A DNA stretch of 64,000 nucleotides from Linderina pennispora (lineage: Eukaryota > Kickxellomycota > Kickxellomycetes > Kickxellales > Kickxellaceae). The DNA is taken from the NCBI RefSeq assembly GCF_002104995.1, contig NW_024468265.1:62001-126000 (forward strand), read 5' to 3'. The notes beneath the pieces were generated by a model. It saw only the letters and a program-made list of their open reading frames with translations. It did no database searches and had not been told where the DNA came from. Positions 31,939 through 43,982 of the stretch are shown piece by piece (the first letter of the stretch is position 1; the number at the start of each line of letters is the position of its first letter). The translations under genes were made by a program, and so were the position numbers.

Positions 31939-34023
31939 ATGGTGGCCATGGCATTCTATTTCAACCACGGCAGCACGGTCGACCAGATTGATGACTACAG
32001 GCCAGTGCCCATCGAGAAAACACTGATGTCGCCAGCTAATGAAAGCGACCACACGCAAAAGCAATCACTGGTGAGTGCAAAGCGTGCCTGGCGTGAATGC
32101 AAAGTCTCCAACATGTTCAAGCATCCATATTTGCCTCAGCTGGACCAGCGAGAACCACAGCCGACAAACCTGTACTCTGAGGTGTACAATGCCAGCGACT
32201 TGATATTCAACGATGCAGGCCAAGTGACGTACGGAACATGGCGCGCATTGGTTATCTATCTAACGCAGCCTGAAAACAGCATGGAGTTTATGCGTGTTTT
32301 CTTTATCGGGTTCCGACTGTTCGCATCGCCGAGGGGACTGGCAGAGGCATTGGCTATGCGGGCACATCTGCCACCGCCAGAAACCGAGTCAGTGTCAGTG
32401 CTACGGGCATGGAGAGAACGCACCCTAAGGCCGATCCAGCACAAGGTCCTCCAGGTAATCAAGTACTGGCTCAGCCAATGCCTGGTGCCATGAGCAAGAT
32501 CCGTCGTGCTTGCCGATTCTGATGCGACTCTTGACATCTGAGAAACGCAACTCCAGGTATCCACTGCCACAGCGCGAGTGTCTGAAGCTTATGTGTCGTA
32601 TCAACGAACTGTACCGGGATGAGGCGCCAGGTATCAAGCCGATGCGATCGCTGGCAGTGCCTGTGCCGACTCGTGAGACTATTATTTCACAGACGCCGTC
32701 GGAGCAGCCGCAGCTATCATATGTTGAGGACACGGATAGGGGATATAACAACGGCGAGCTTTTGTCGGCTGTCGACTCGAGTTGCTGCAGAAGCAAGCCT
32801 AAGCGCCTGCTGACGAGGCTGTTTACACACCACAAGAGCAGCAACAATAAGCGGACAGTTCCCGGTGGTGTGGCGATGCACCGTGCCCAGTCACAAGGGT
32901 CACTGACCAGTACTCTGACTGAGTCAACCCCGAGCACCCAACTGAAGCAGCAAGAGGCCGACCCGGTGCCTGGTATCTCTGAGCTTCTGATGGCTACAGT
33001 TGGAGAGGATCTGTCTGTGGAGGCGTACCGGTCTTCCAATATCCTGCAGGTGTCGCCGATGGATGTAGCATGCCAGCTAACGATCATCGAGAGCTCGTGC
33101 TTTTGCCAGATCCAGCCGATGGAGCTGGTTAACAAGGAGTTTAGCCATGGCGAAACGTCGCTAGCCGTCAACGTGCGGCAGATGACAAAATGGTCGACGC
33201 AGATTTCGCGATGGGCTTCTGCTGTGATTCCTGTCCGGAGGTTACCAGCAGACCGGCGGTGTCGGGCACTCAAGTACTTTATCCAGCTTGGAACAGCAGT
33301 GTCTGGCGCTGAAGAACTACGACGCGGTCATGGCAATCAAGGCTGCCATATTCTGTGCTGCAGTGATGCGACTGAAGAGTACGTGGGCGCTCCTGCCCAA
33401 AAAATTCGATGTGCTGAGCAAGAGGCTGCATGAAGGCGACCGATCCTGACCGAAACTACGCCAACTACCGGGATCTTTTGCGTCGCTCGCAGCCACCACT
33501 GCTGCCGTTCATGGGCCTATATTTGACGGATCTAACCTTCCTCGAAGACGGCAATCCGACATACCGCCGCCGCTCATCGACAGATTCGATCCTGACAGCA
33601 AAGAACGTCAATCGCCAGTCCCAGCCGTGTACGGGCTCGGATCATGTCGACATCAGCGACCAACAGGTCCTGATCAACTTTGACAAGGCGTATCGTGTTG
33701 CGAGTATTGTCAAGGAGATCGCCAAGTTCCAGGTCGAGTACAGCGGCAATTTCACGCTGGCCATTCCAGGTCTGCAGAAGTACCTGATTGAGCAGTGGGC
33801 CAAGTGCGAGCGCGAAGGATACGACGACGACAAAATCTACGAGATGAGCCTTGAGCGCGAGCCGCGTGTGGCCGCTGCTTATTCAGAATCGAATCACAGC
33901 CGTCCAGCCAACCCAAGTAGCCATGCGGCTAACCCGCCTGCTGCCAGGCACACAGAGATTCAAGGCCAAGGAGGCAGCGGCTGTTCAGTAGTTTCTTTTG
34001 TTGACCAAGCACTCAATGCATAA
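31939..34023 (+). CDS. Ras guanine-nucleotide exchange factor (REM + CDC25 domains), three +1 frameshifts
   Basis: ATG at 31939. After an N-terminal region comes the REM/RasGEF_N domain (ASDLIFNDAGQVTYGTWRAL, PENSMEFMRVFFIGFRLF), a Ser-rich linker, then the catalytic domain: SPMDVACQLTIIESSCFCQI, AVNVRQMTKWSTQISRWA, DRRCRALKYFIQLG, LPFMGLYLTDLTFLEDGNP and INFDKAYRVASIV. It activates a Ras-type GTPase by releasing GDP. The frame moves +1 at 32476 (KYWLS to NAWCHEQDP), 33293 (IQLG to QQCLALKNYD) and 33435 (KRLHE to ATDPDRNYANY). With one base removed at each site the protein is about 694 residues. It could be a Cdc25-, Bud5- or Lte1-like member; there is no SH3 domain. Its stop overlaps the tail of the opposite F-box gene. 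Confidence 0.85.
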
Positions 34024-35734
34024 TCATTCGACTACCAGGTCGCGTATAATTCTCCACGGGCTGCTGGCGCTTCCGGGTGTTGCCGCCATAGCCGGATTCC
34101 CTACCTGCAGCAGCGTTTACGGTATTCGCATCGGTACTCGCGGGCCACACGGCGTCTCCTGGAGCTTGGCCACCGCCACTCAACTCGACGTGGTCCAGGT
34201 TAGCGATGCGGGCCCTGGCCAAGGCGCGACATAGTACCGTGGCTCTCAAGCCTCTGCAGCTCGCTGCGCACATGCGCATAGGCATCGCTGTACAAAAGCA
34301 GGTCGCTAACGCATGGCATAGCCGCCAGGACAGGCAAACAGTCCTGTGAAATTCCTGGCACAGTCAGTGCGCGGCCAGTCGCTCCTACCACCAAAGCCAG
34401 CACGCTGCAGGCCATTGGTGGCACTCGGGTCGACCATGTCGCCACCGCTTGCCAATGTCACGCGCAGAGACTGAAGCCTGAGAAAACGACGCCTGTGACC
34501 CAGGCCATGTCGGAGATGGTCAACGGCCACCCGTAAAGGTCCAGATATCGCAGACCAGTACACTGGATGGAGGTCGGCACGCCAGTCAGCCCAGCAATAT
34601 ACGACGGGTGCACGTACTTTTGAAGCTTTGGGATTGTCGCAATAGCTGTTAGCACTCGGGTCGAGTCGCTATGGCCGACTTCCCAGGGCCCTGTCGCCCA
34701 AGCAGCACTTTATCTGCCGCAGCTCCATCAGCTCGGGGCAGTTGCGCCGGCTCACTGTGCGCTGCGTGTTGTAAATGACCGGGAATGTCAGGTACTGCAG
34801 TGCCATGTTGTCGTATTTCAGCAGGATGTCATAGAGCGGCGCGTACCAGCTCTCGCGTGGCGGGCCCATTCGTCCGCGTATCATCAAAATACAGCTCCTG
34901 CATGTGCGGGAACGGGCACTGCGGCAGTGGGCGCTGACCGCCATGGATGTTAGGCATGCGAGTCCACACCAAACACGAGCCGCTTGAGGCACGGGATACT
35001 CGACCTGCTGGCCATCGTGGAACAGGACATCGGCCAGGACTCCAGCCCGACACACTGCCGATGCTAAGAACCTGCAGCGAGCCGCAGCAGGCACGCAGCA
35101 GCCTCGCCGAGTCGGGATTGCGCCGGGTCAGCTCTGAAAGGTGCAATGATGTCACCCTGTGAAAGAATCCTTCGAGGCTGGCGATCAGCTGGCTGCTTGG
35201 GTGTCCGGCACATTGCATCCACACATTTGTTGTATTTGGAAACTGCGCTGCAAATCCCCGGTGCTGCATCGCCCCTGGCCAATGGGAATTTCTCCGACTG
35301 GCTGCCTGTGAAGCTCAGCCCGAGGGTTCGCGCACGCGCCAGCGGCTCGACAATGGGATTCGCCAGCTCTCCGCCGACGCTGACCTCGACGAACGCCCGC
35401 TCCACCAGCTGCAGCATTTCGGGCTGGGCGTTGCTGCTGGTTACTAGCATCGACCGGAAGAACTGCTGGCGACCTGCTGCACGCCAGGTCCGACATACCG
35501 TGAATGGGCGAGATCTGGACGTGTGCGCAGATGGCGGTGGATGTGTCGCTGGTCGTGATCATGATGAGTCGACCGACGGCGAGTGATGAAAGTGCCGATA
35601 AACTCTTCGTTCCATAGCTGCTCGAATATTTCATGCAGGATTTCGTTTGGAATATAGTCTGCGATAGCCATGGCTTGCCGTGCTAGAGTCGATAGATGTA
35701 TAGTTGCCTGCGAATAGTTTGAGAGAGAATCCAT
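34013..35734 (-). pseudogene. F-box/LRR-like gene broken by multiple +1 shifts
   Basis: Start ATG 35734 gives MDSLSNYSQATIHLSTLARQ and an F-box-like segment (DYIPNEILHEIFEQLWNEE). After that the coding sequence moves through successive frames, each time by +1: near 35585, 35450, 35250 and 35080, and again downstream. Pieces include ARARTLGLSFTGSQSEKF, HRVTSLHLSELTRRNPDSA and CCGSLQVLSIGSVSGW, typical of leucine-rich scaffold stretches. The end (ANLDHVELSGG to GSRMIMH) stops at 34013-34015, overlapping the RasGEF stop by about 10 bp. Such proteins are usually SCF ubiquitin-ligase adaptors. As written it cannot make a full protein; whether this is decay or insertion error is open. Confidence 0.6.
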
Positions 35735-36784
35735 GCAAGCACTGAGAGGAGACGATGGAGAGAGAGCTGGATTTATATTCTGTGAGTCGGAAGAGAAAAA
35801 AGAAGCAGTTTTAGCGCATAGCCTTGGAAGCAAACAAGAGAAATTATGCCAGCTTTGCTCCAACAATCGAAGCCGCATAGCCCTGTTGCTAAAAATGTGG
35901 TGGAACAATTCACAATTGCATTATTGCTGACGGAGGACTTTAGAGAAGACCAGCTCCCTCTCTTTCCCAGAGGTCATGCAGTTTAGTGGTGTGATAGGCG
36001 AGAGGTGACACTGCTACTTGCCAACCAATTCGTGCTGCTGTCTATGCCGAATGCCTTTACGCCCTGGATATTGGATCATGCTGGCCCTCACCAACCACGC
36101 CTCATTCTCTCCGCTCACACCTTTCATAGACCAACGTGAGTGTGGGCAGATGGCTTTTGCAACCTCATCCACCCATGGACTCCAGGACATCCCGGCTGTA
36201 CATAATCTCACATCCATCCTCCCGGCGAGACCTACCAAATGCGACAAAAAGTCTCCGAGACTGACATTGATGAATTATTGGCTTGCCGTCCAAAAGCAGG
36301 GACAAAAAGGCGATTGCCTATCACCCAGGATATCACTGATATGCGTCCATCTGCTATGTTCCGAACCGCACTTTTTGTGCTTCAACTCTTTTTAGTCGGC
36401 TTTTTTTTTTTGGAGTATATCCTCTGGAATTGAGGAGCTTTGTCTCGAGCAATGCTGTATATCAACCAAGCACAATACTCACAGCCTTCTGTCAACATCC
36501 TGGCATGTGTGGAATCCCGCCTGGTGGCGCCCAACGTTCACTGAGAGCAAGAGTCTGTAATGTCAATGGTTTATGCCCTCAGCCCCATGTCTGATTCGGC
36601 CAGAAAAGGAACACCTGCCACCTCCATCAGGTGGGGCAAGAGCACGTGCCTGTGCTGTGATCGATTACTTCGGCGATATTAGATTTAGTGTTTTTTTTTT
36701 CAAGCCTGCAGCCAGGCATGTTCCTAGTCTTTCTTCTTCTTCTTCTTCTTCAGCAGCGCCTCTACTTCCACATTATTTAAGAAA
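35735..36784. other. Intergenic with TTC microsatellite
   Basis: About 1 kb between divergent genes. A pure TTC run lies at 36731-36751, about 35 bp before the DBP8 start, probably in its leader. A run of ten T's lies near 36691. No gene recognised. Confidence 0.5.
36731..36751. repeat. TTC microsatellite in the DBP8 leader
   Basis: Seven TTC units followed by CAGCAG, close upstream of ATG 36785. Confidence 0.9.
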
Positions 36785-38305
36785 ATGCCTCAGGAACTTC
36801 CGCCCAAAGACATAGCAGCTGACCTAGAGAGTGGTGTCAGCGGTGACGAGGCAGAGGGTGATCGCATTGAGATCAACACTAGCAGTACAATGGAGCCATC
36901 GATCCCACCACCCATGTGCTCGTTCGCCGACCTTGGTCTTGATCCCTGGCTAGTAGATACCCTGGGTGCTATGTCGATTTCTGAAGCCCACCGAGATCCA
37001 GCGCGCATGCATTCCGCCGATTCTGGTCGGCCACGACGCAATTGGCGGAGCCAAGACCGGCTCAGGAAAGACTGCTGCATTCGCCCTCCCGATCCTGCAG
37101 AAGCTGTCAGAGGACCCGTTTGGAGTATTCGCATTGGTTCTGACGCCAACGCGTGAGCTGGCATACCAGATTGCCGAGCAGTTCAATGTTCTGGGCAAGG
37201 GCGTCAACATCAAGGTAACAGTGGCGATCGGCGGTATGGACATGGTTAAGCAGGCCCTGGAGCTGTCGCGGCGTCCACATATTGTTGTTGCCACACCTGG
37301 CCGGCTAGCAGATCACATTGAGAGCAGCGCGAATGCTGTGCACTTCCAGAAAGTGAAGTTTTTGGTGCTTGACGAGGCAGACCGCTTGTTGACAGAGACG
37401 TTTGCGCCCGACATGGCCGTCATTATGAACAATATCCCGCGCGACCGGCAAACACTGCTGTTTACAGCCACCATGACGCCGAGCATCCTGCAGCTGCGCG
37501 AAAAGCCTTCGAAGCAGCCCGTGTTTACGCATCTGTGCGATACCAGCGTGAGCACAGTTTCCTTCGCTGGTGCAAAACTATATTTTTGTGCCGTCCCACG
37601 TCAAGGAAGCGTACCTGGTCCACCTGCTGATGTCGAATGTGTCCAAGCTCGAGAAGCGCCGGGGACAGCCAAAGCTCAACGACGATGGCGACGACAGCGA
37701 GTCAGATTCCGATTCTGACGACGATGCGGGCGATGATGGCAAGACTGTGGGCAAAGACAAGTCTATCATGATCTTTGTTGGCCAATGCAAGCAGGCAGAG
37801 TCCCTGCGCGTAATGCTGTTTGAGCTTGGGTTCCGCGTCACTGCTCTGCATTCCAAGATCTCGCAGCAGGAGCGGCTCAACAGCCTGGGGAAGTTCCGTG
37901 CCGAGGCGGTTCCGTATCTTGATTGCCACTGACGTTGCCAGCCGTGGCCTCGATATCCCCTCAGTCGAGCTGGTTGTCAACATGCACGTGCCGCGCGACC
38001 CTGACGAGTATATTCACCGTGTCGGCCGTACTGCACGTGCGGGCCGCGGTGGCCGGGCCATTACCATTATGTCGGAGAGCGATATCAAGCTTATCCATAA
38101 CATCGAGGCGCGTATTGGCAAGCAGCTGGAGGAGATGCCGATCAGCGAGAAGAAGGTTCTCGAGGGCATGGGCAAGGTTCTGAGGGCAAAGCGCACGGCG
38201 GCCTTGCATTTGCTCGAGTCTAACTTTGGCGAGCGCGACAAGATCCGGAAACAAAAGCGCAGCGGCAGCAGCAGTACACGGCCGGGAAAGCGGCCAAAGA
38301 ATTAG
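36785..38305 (+). CDS. DEAD-box RNA helicase DBP8/DDX49, three +1 frameshifts
   Basis: ATG 36785. An acidic N-terminus leads to the Q motif ([29 protein letters not shown]), then Walker [47 protein letters not shown], an ARG-type [20 protein letters not shown] and [31 protein letters not shown] and [17 protein letters not shown] point to DBP8, which acts in 40S subunit assembly in the nucleolus. An acidic insert ([20 protein letters not shown]-like) and a Lys/Arg-rich C-terminus are present. Frame shifts of +1: 36983 (SIS to KPTEIQ), 37563 (STVS to SLVQNYIF) and 37909 (RAEA to FRILIATD). Corrected length is about 506 residues. All helicase motifs survive. Confidence 0.87.
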
Positions 38306-38340
38306 AATTACAAACATTACTACTATTAAATCGAAATGCA

Positions 38341-40001
38341 TTAGTACATGTTGAGCAGCTTGACGCTGTTCACCTGCGGCTCGTCGCAGAACAGACTGCC
38401 TTGCCGGGTCTGCGCAATCAGCATGTCGATGTCGATGTCGCGCGACCGCATCGGCGCGATAATGAACCTCAAAGACGGCAGCGCAAGCGCAAATGCCAGC
38501 ACAGTGTGCGGGGACAAACTCGGACTCTTGGAATACATCATTGTGGATATACAGAGACCGCACGCTCGAGGACTCTTCCCGGTTGCTTTTGTAATAGCAC
38601 AGCTCGCCTGCAGTCATCATGCGCCAGCGACCGTCTTGGCGGCAGCTGGTAAGTGAGAAGTGGGCACGGCTAAGCCGGCGCAGACGCCCAAACATGCGCA
38701 CCGCTTGCAAGCATGTGATGCTGATTGCTCGCATATCAATATACACGATAGAGTCCATGCACACGTCCTGGAAGATTTCCAGGTACACCCGGCCCAGGGC
38801 AATAGACGTCTCCACGTACTCGACTGAGCACCCCAGCGTGAACAGCATTGCAAATATGATGGATTTGGCCCGCTGCTCGAGGATGGACGTTGGTTGGATT
38901 CCAGCCCAGACTCAGCGCCTTGAGCTTTGGGAAGGCCTCCGCGTAAAAATCGCCTGTCTTGTACAGTTGCTTCATCAGTTTGACGTCCAGGTCTAGCGAC
39001 AGTGCCTGCAGCTGCTGCCGGTTCCACGTAATCAACTGTACGCTGTCGAATGGGAACTGGCCGTTGCAGTGCAGCTCGGTCAGCATCGGCGTTGGGTTCA
39101 GTAGCAACTGCAGCTTGCACCTATGCCAGCTCATGGCTTCGCGCCGGTTAACCGTCAGCTTCCTCAACTGTGGGTAGATGACCTGCCTGCCCTTGCGCCC
39201 AGCGAAAATGCTGGCCATGTTGCTTGCCGGGATGTGGTCAAGAGTCAGCGACTCAAGAGTCTCGGAATTCCGCTTGGCTATTTGCGTCATACTGCGGCCC
39301 GCCGCTCGCCGGTGAATGTGCAGGTGTTTTATCCCAAGCATTGCCGGCGACACAAAATACGCGCGGTACTTTTCGGTGAAGCCAACTGTAAGCGATATGG
39401 GTGAATTGACAGCCGCGAGCATGCACCGCACGGCGTCGTCTAGGCCTGTGTGCAGCGGGCGGCTCATCTCGCAAAAGTTGTCGAATAGAATCGTCGTGCG
39501 CCGTGTGTTCGGCAGCATCTTCCGAATAACCTGGGACAGGCCATTAATACACAGGCGTGGCTGCCCGGGCTCCGGTATCCGGTACCCAGGCGGGCACATG
39601 CATGTAAACCGGACTTCCCGCACACCCAGAAGATTTCCAGCCTGGCCCAAGTACTGCCGCACCATCTCGCTAAACCCGTTGAACGCTACATCGTCTATGC
39701 GGAATAGGAAATGAATCCTCCGTACATATCTCTGGCACCCGAGCCGGGTAATGTCCAGCAGACTAGCAGCCAGCTGGAATCGCCAGAGATCAAGACACGA
39801 GCTCATCACCACCAGCGTCGCTGCCTGGTAGTAGTGCATGCAGGCGACATGTCTCCAATGCCGGTTTACCGCCAGCAGCGGTCGTAGGGTCGCCTGTGGC
39901 CAGAGATTTACTGCATAGTCTGTAAAGTCGTCGCACAGGCGTGGCAGCCGCGCCAGGTATAGGATTATGTTCTCAATTATGCTTGGTAGGAGAGTATCCA
40001 T
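38341..40001 (-). CDS. F-box/LRR-like protein, two +1 frameshifts
   Basis: Start ATG 40001 gives MDTLLPSIIENIILYLARLP, an F-box-like helix pair, followed by LLAVNRHWRHVACMHYYQAA. The body alternates Leu-rich strands and helices (SLTVGFTEKYRAYFVSPAMLG, LRKLTVNRREAMSW, LQALSLDLDVKLMKQL, LKALSLGWNPTNVHP). The frame advances by one at about 38882 (NVHP to LEQRAKSIIFAMLF) and 38542 (SLYIH to MMYSKSPSLSPH), ending VNSVKLLNMY. Corrected length is about 553 residues. It ends 35 bp from the DBP8 stop, tail to tail. It resembles the relics at 34-36 kb and 51 kb in layout, suggesting an expanded family. Function as a ubiquitin-ligase adaptor is inferred from fold type only. Confidence 0.6.
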
Positions 40002-43000
40002 TATCCATCGCTGCGTGCGCGCGTATGCTGAGAAAAATGAGACAGTAGATGACGTTGAGTACTGCAAAGAAGAGCTGCTGCTGCTTTAGAATGGCAAATG
40101 GCCTAGGCAAGGTGCATGGATTGTATTGATTACTAATCGTGAAAAATATGATCGACGGCTCGGCCGAAGAGATTCCCGCCTTTGCGGCTCACCGCGGCTC
40201 CACGACTTGTATGGGATGTGCGGCTGCTGTATGTAGTGTATGGGCACGTGAGACTAGCCACGAGGGAACAAAGCACACCCCCAGGACGCACAGATAAAAG
40301 GCCGTATGTGACAGAGATACAGATTGTTTCCACAGGTTTATTCTTTTACTCAAAATACAAACACGTCATGTATCGGTTGTTAGAGTTCACAAGATACGAT
40401 GTCGTGCATGCCATTTACACAGAAATCTGGGCATGTCCAATAATAGCGGTAAAATACTTTGATGTGGTTTTGTGTGCAAAGTGTTTGAGAAATGCTGCTT
40501 TGGTGGTTGAGCCAACAATTGATTGAGTCAGTGTGACCATTGATTTGAGCTCAAATATGTCTTGGTAACAGAACCTACCAATTCAAACGATATATAGTTC
40601 GTCTTGCGAGCTCTTGTCATAGTTCTTTCATATCAACCCTCTTTTCCACTTGATTGTATTCATATGAGTGCATGCCAAGGCAAGTATTCATATCTACGCC
40701 TACGCTATTGCTTTCAATAATCCCGTTCCTTAGCCCGCCAGCACTCCCGACAGTGTTGCTTCCTGGGCCGGAATCTGTACTCCCACTTTGCTAATGCAAA
40801 AGCTGATGCATGACATTATTAATTTTGGTGTCGCAAGGTGCTGAATTGTGGAATGACTGGTGGCTAGTGATTCATTCCTCTCTTTTGTAAACAATCCCCT
40901 CGCTAATGCAAATTCTGAGTCCATCTTTGGCACCTTTACCCCTCGCTCGAACCTGATTGCTCAATACTTGCATCAGTACAGTAAACGCAGCGCATGCTAT
41001 CAATTGGTACTGGCACCTTCAAATCCCCGGAAGATACTTAGCTACATACATTTGGTCCGGAGTCCGGAGTCCGGAGTTCGGGGGGCGCTGTCAACGCCCA
41101 GTGTTCCTATATAAATATCTGGTTGCTCTGCGCAACAACGGTTGGAACATTGTTATATTTCAACTTTCATTCCGAAGGGATATTCGCTCCTTACACTTTA
41201 CCGCAATCAAGACCTTTTGCATATCGCACAATCCTGTTCTGTAAGAGGCATCGCTGTGCCTTGCTCCGTTTATTGTCTACTAGTGCTCCCTGCCGTATAT
41301 ATCAAATAATTCTAAATGCTTCTTTCACTGCATACTGGGTAAAAAAAACTAAATCAAATACATATAGTGGACCAAATAGCTCCTCTCTGAATTGTTCTGG
41401 AACACAAGAGTTTACAAAGCTCACACTACTCTCTTCCATGCGTGTCTTTCGTTCCATCGGAGGGCTGGATGTAGCATAGCGCCTGAGGCTGTGAATGCAG
41501 ATCGCAATGGGTAGTCTTTCTTTTGCTCGTTGGCCTGCTGCTCCTAGAAATTAAACCCGCCGATGCACCCAAATGCAAATTGCAAAAAGGGTGGGTTGGC
41601 TAGTAGAGTAGTTGGAGCGCATTCCCCCTAGAAACTGTTTTTCTTGGCATTATTGGAGGTGGGGCTGGCTGACTGGGTGTATGAGGAGAGACTTGTAAGA
41701 ACGATTCTGCTTGCCTTATTTGTGGCGAGTAGTGAGTGCTTGGAGTGCCCCCGACAGCTGACCAGCCTGCGGCAAATCGCAACTATACAAATGTGCGTCA
41801 GGGGATCGGTTGATGTCTTTCCTTCTTTTTGTCGGATTGGATCTTGATGTCAGTTTTGAATCCGAACGAGCAAGCAGCTACCGAGCAAATCGTGTTTTCT
41901 GCAAGGTGTAGTTTGTAACAATAAAAAACATCACGATGAAAATATTCATCACTTTCCGTCGTGCAGTCATCTTGCTTGATCCAGAGCATGTCCAAATTTG
42001 TGCAGTAGCGATTGTGTTACTAGAAGATGCCACACACAATTGCACTGTTTAACATGTTCTGCTTTGTTAATATCAAGTCAGCTGCCATTGAAGATATCTG
42101 AGCAAAGAGTTTCTCAGTTTTATTTACAACCACAGGCAGATATAGTACTAGAATCTAGATAGCAGTCTGCTCTATCGATGCAGCGCATCTTTCAAAGCCA
42201 TTTAGCTATTTGCGTGACAGTGCATTTTTAGAGAATTGCTTGCCAAGGTTTGCTTCAGTAGAAGATGCGAATGCAGCAATTCCATATAGAGAACGGAGTC
42301 TACATCGTGGCCGTTTCCCATGTTCCAGACAAAAATAGCCTATAAGTGTCCAAGTCAGAGCATGTGCTGAGAATGTGATAGCAGTTTCTGAGTAGATTGA
42401 AAGGCATTGGAATCATACCGGCTACTGTGTCTGATACACATGGAGAAATCGCATTCCTCAGCAGTGTATAGAAATACAGGATGCTGGACAGTATGGCTGC
42501 TCTGCACACGACCCAATAGACTGCTGAACTAAAAGGAAGCGCAGTTTTTGATAGTCCACATCTGTTTTAACGAAGAAAGCTGGAGTTTGTGGGCAACAAT
42601 CAGCAGCAGTCCGTCTGCAAATAGTTGAGTCATTCAATTAGGGGAGCGGCAATACCCAGCGACAAACATGTCCAAGAGATGACATGGAGATGCGAGAAAT
42701 CCCCGCACCAATATTACACACTTGCATCCATAGGGAGGTTCCGGTGGCATATTGCATAAATATTGGATTTCTGAGGTCGTTCCATCCTGTCATAGTGTCT
42801 TGCTTGCTGATATTGAGCCAAGGGCAACTGGCAGGATGGCTATTCTCATCCTCCATTTTCCGCTGCCGTCTTGCTGGATTTGCTGGATTTGCTGCCATTT
42901 CTAGAATTTCGAGCCACGCTGGCGCGGTTCCCCTAAATGGGTAGTGAAAGGGGTTTGCGCAGGCAGAGACAGTCGACTGTACTCGAATAGGAAGGTGCAT

Positions 43001-43303
43001 AGGTCGATCTGGCGTCCATGACAAACTCAGATACAGTGTTGGCAGAGGCATGACATGGGCTCTATGGTGGTCCCGGCAGGTTGAAGGGGTGGGTTGTCAA
43101 ATATCAAATCTCATCGTTGCCAGGAATGAAGGTTTATTTTATTTTTATTTTGCATACAGCAGATAGTATCAACAGCTGGAGGGGTATATTCATGCAAAAG
43201 ATAGGGTCAGAGCGAATACCATGCCCTATTCATTAAGACAGCCACGTTAGACAGCTTCTCTTGTAGTCCACAAACTGTGGTTTCTAGTTTTCCACTTTGT
43301 GAA
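40002..43303. other. Gene-poor 3.3 kb region
   Basis: AT-richer than the flanks, with many short overlapping frames and no recognisable gene, RNA or transposon end. A short 7-bp repeat (AGTCCGG units) lies at 41055-41080. Minus frames at 42300-42509 and 42638-43051 might be worn protein relics but I cannot assign them. Confidence 0.45.
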
Positions 43304-43861
43304 ATGTCTGCCAATAACGTCACCCACCATGAGGTGAATGTTGATTCCTTCGCGACTATCCAGTCTTCGTCGCCCCAGGGCCTGACCGAGAACTTCAAGC
43401 ATCCAGTGGTTTACGAGGAGATACGTGAGTTGATGTCTCGCCCGACCGGCTAGTTCAGACGGTTCCTGTACGACTACAATGCCGAGATTGGCGAGTTCTT
43501 TGCCATGATGATCTTTAGCACAGTCGGCTCTTCCAACCTGGCACAGATTCTGTTCCGGGTACCCCATTCTGAAGGGTCAATGGACATAAGCATTGTCACC
43601 GGCAGGGGCTGTGCGCTTATTCTGGCAGCTACGATCGCCGTGGGAACGTCGGGCGGCCACATCAACCCTGCGCGCGACTTTGGCCCCCGCCTGTTCATTT
43701 TGACTGCGGGCTGGAGAGATATGTTCAAGGTTTATAACCACTACTTCTATGTGCTGCTGCTGTCGCCGATCGTTGATTGTATTGCCGCCCAGGATCTGTA
43801 CGATTATCTGGTGGTTCTGGCGTCGATCAAGCGGAAGGGGGACCGCATTGGCCATCGCTAA
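43304..43861 (+). pseudogene. Aquaporin/aquaglyceroporin remnant with internal deletion and stop
   Basis: From ATG 43304 the frame reads MSANNVTHHEVNVDSFATIQ, an N-terminal cytosolic tail, then an in-frame TAG at 43451-43453, then the first membrane helix (NAEIGEFFAMMIFSTVGSSN). After a short loop it reads IAVGTSGGHINPARDFGPRLF and a last helix (YFYVLLLSPIVDCIAAQDLYDYLV). In intact MIP channels SGGHINPA-type sequence belongs to the first NPA box (after TM2) and NPARDFGPR to the second (after TM5). Here one box has the left half of the first and the right half of the second. The half in between, about 100-130 residues, is missing. It cannot form a six-helix channel. Confidence 0.75.
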
Positions 43862-43982
43862 CGTAACCCACATCCCAAATGTCGCCATTCTAAATGCTTG
43901 TTCCCATCCGCTATCCTGCTGGTGTTAAAATATAATGCTCCACATAATAAAAATGCCGGGATAATATTACATTTGTTTTTCT

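Noticed and set aside
26700-40001. Programmed +1 frameshifting as a genome-wide system
   Set aside because: Contexts at the 19 +1 sites differ (for example GGG-C-AAG, GAC-T-GCC, GCG-G-TTC) and lack a shared slippery codon or stop; clustering along the DNA fits a quality problem better. Kept only as a remote alternative.
40002-43303. Possible transposon in the gene-poor region
   Set aside because: No transposase or reverse-transcriptase text and no terminal repeats found by eye.
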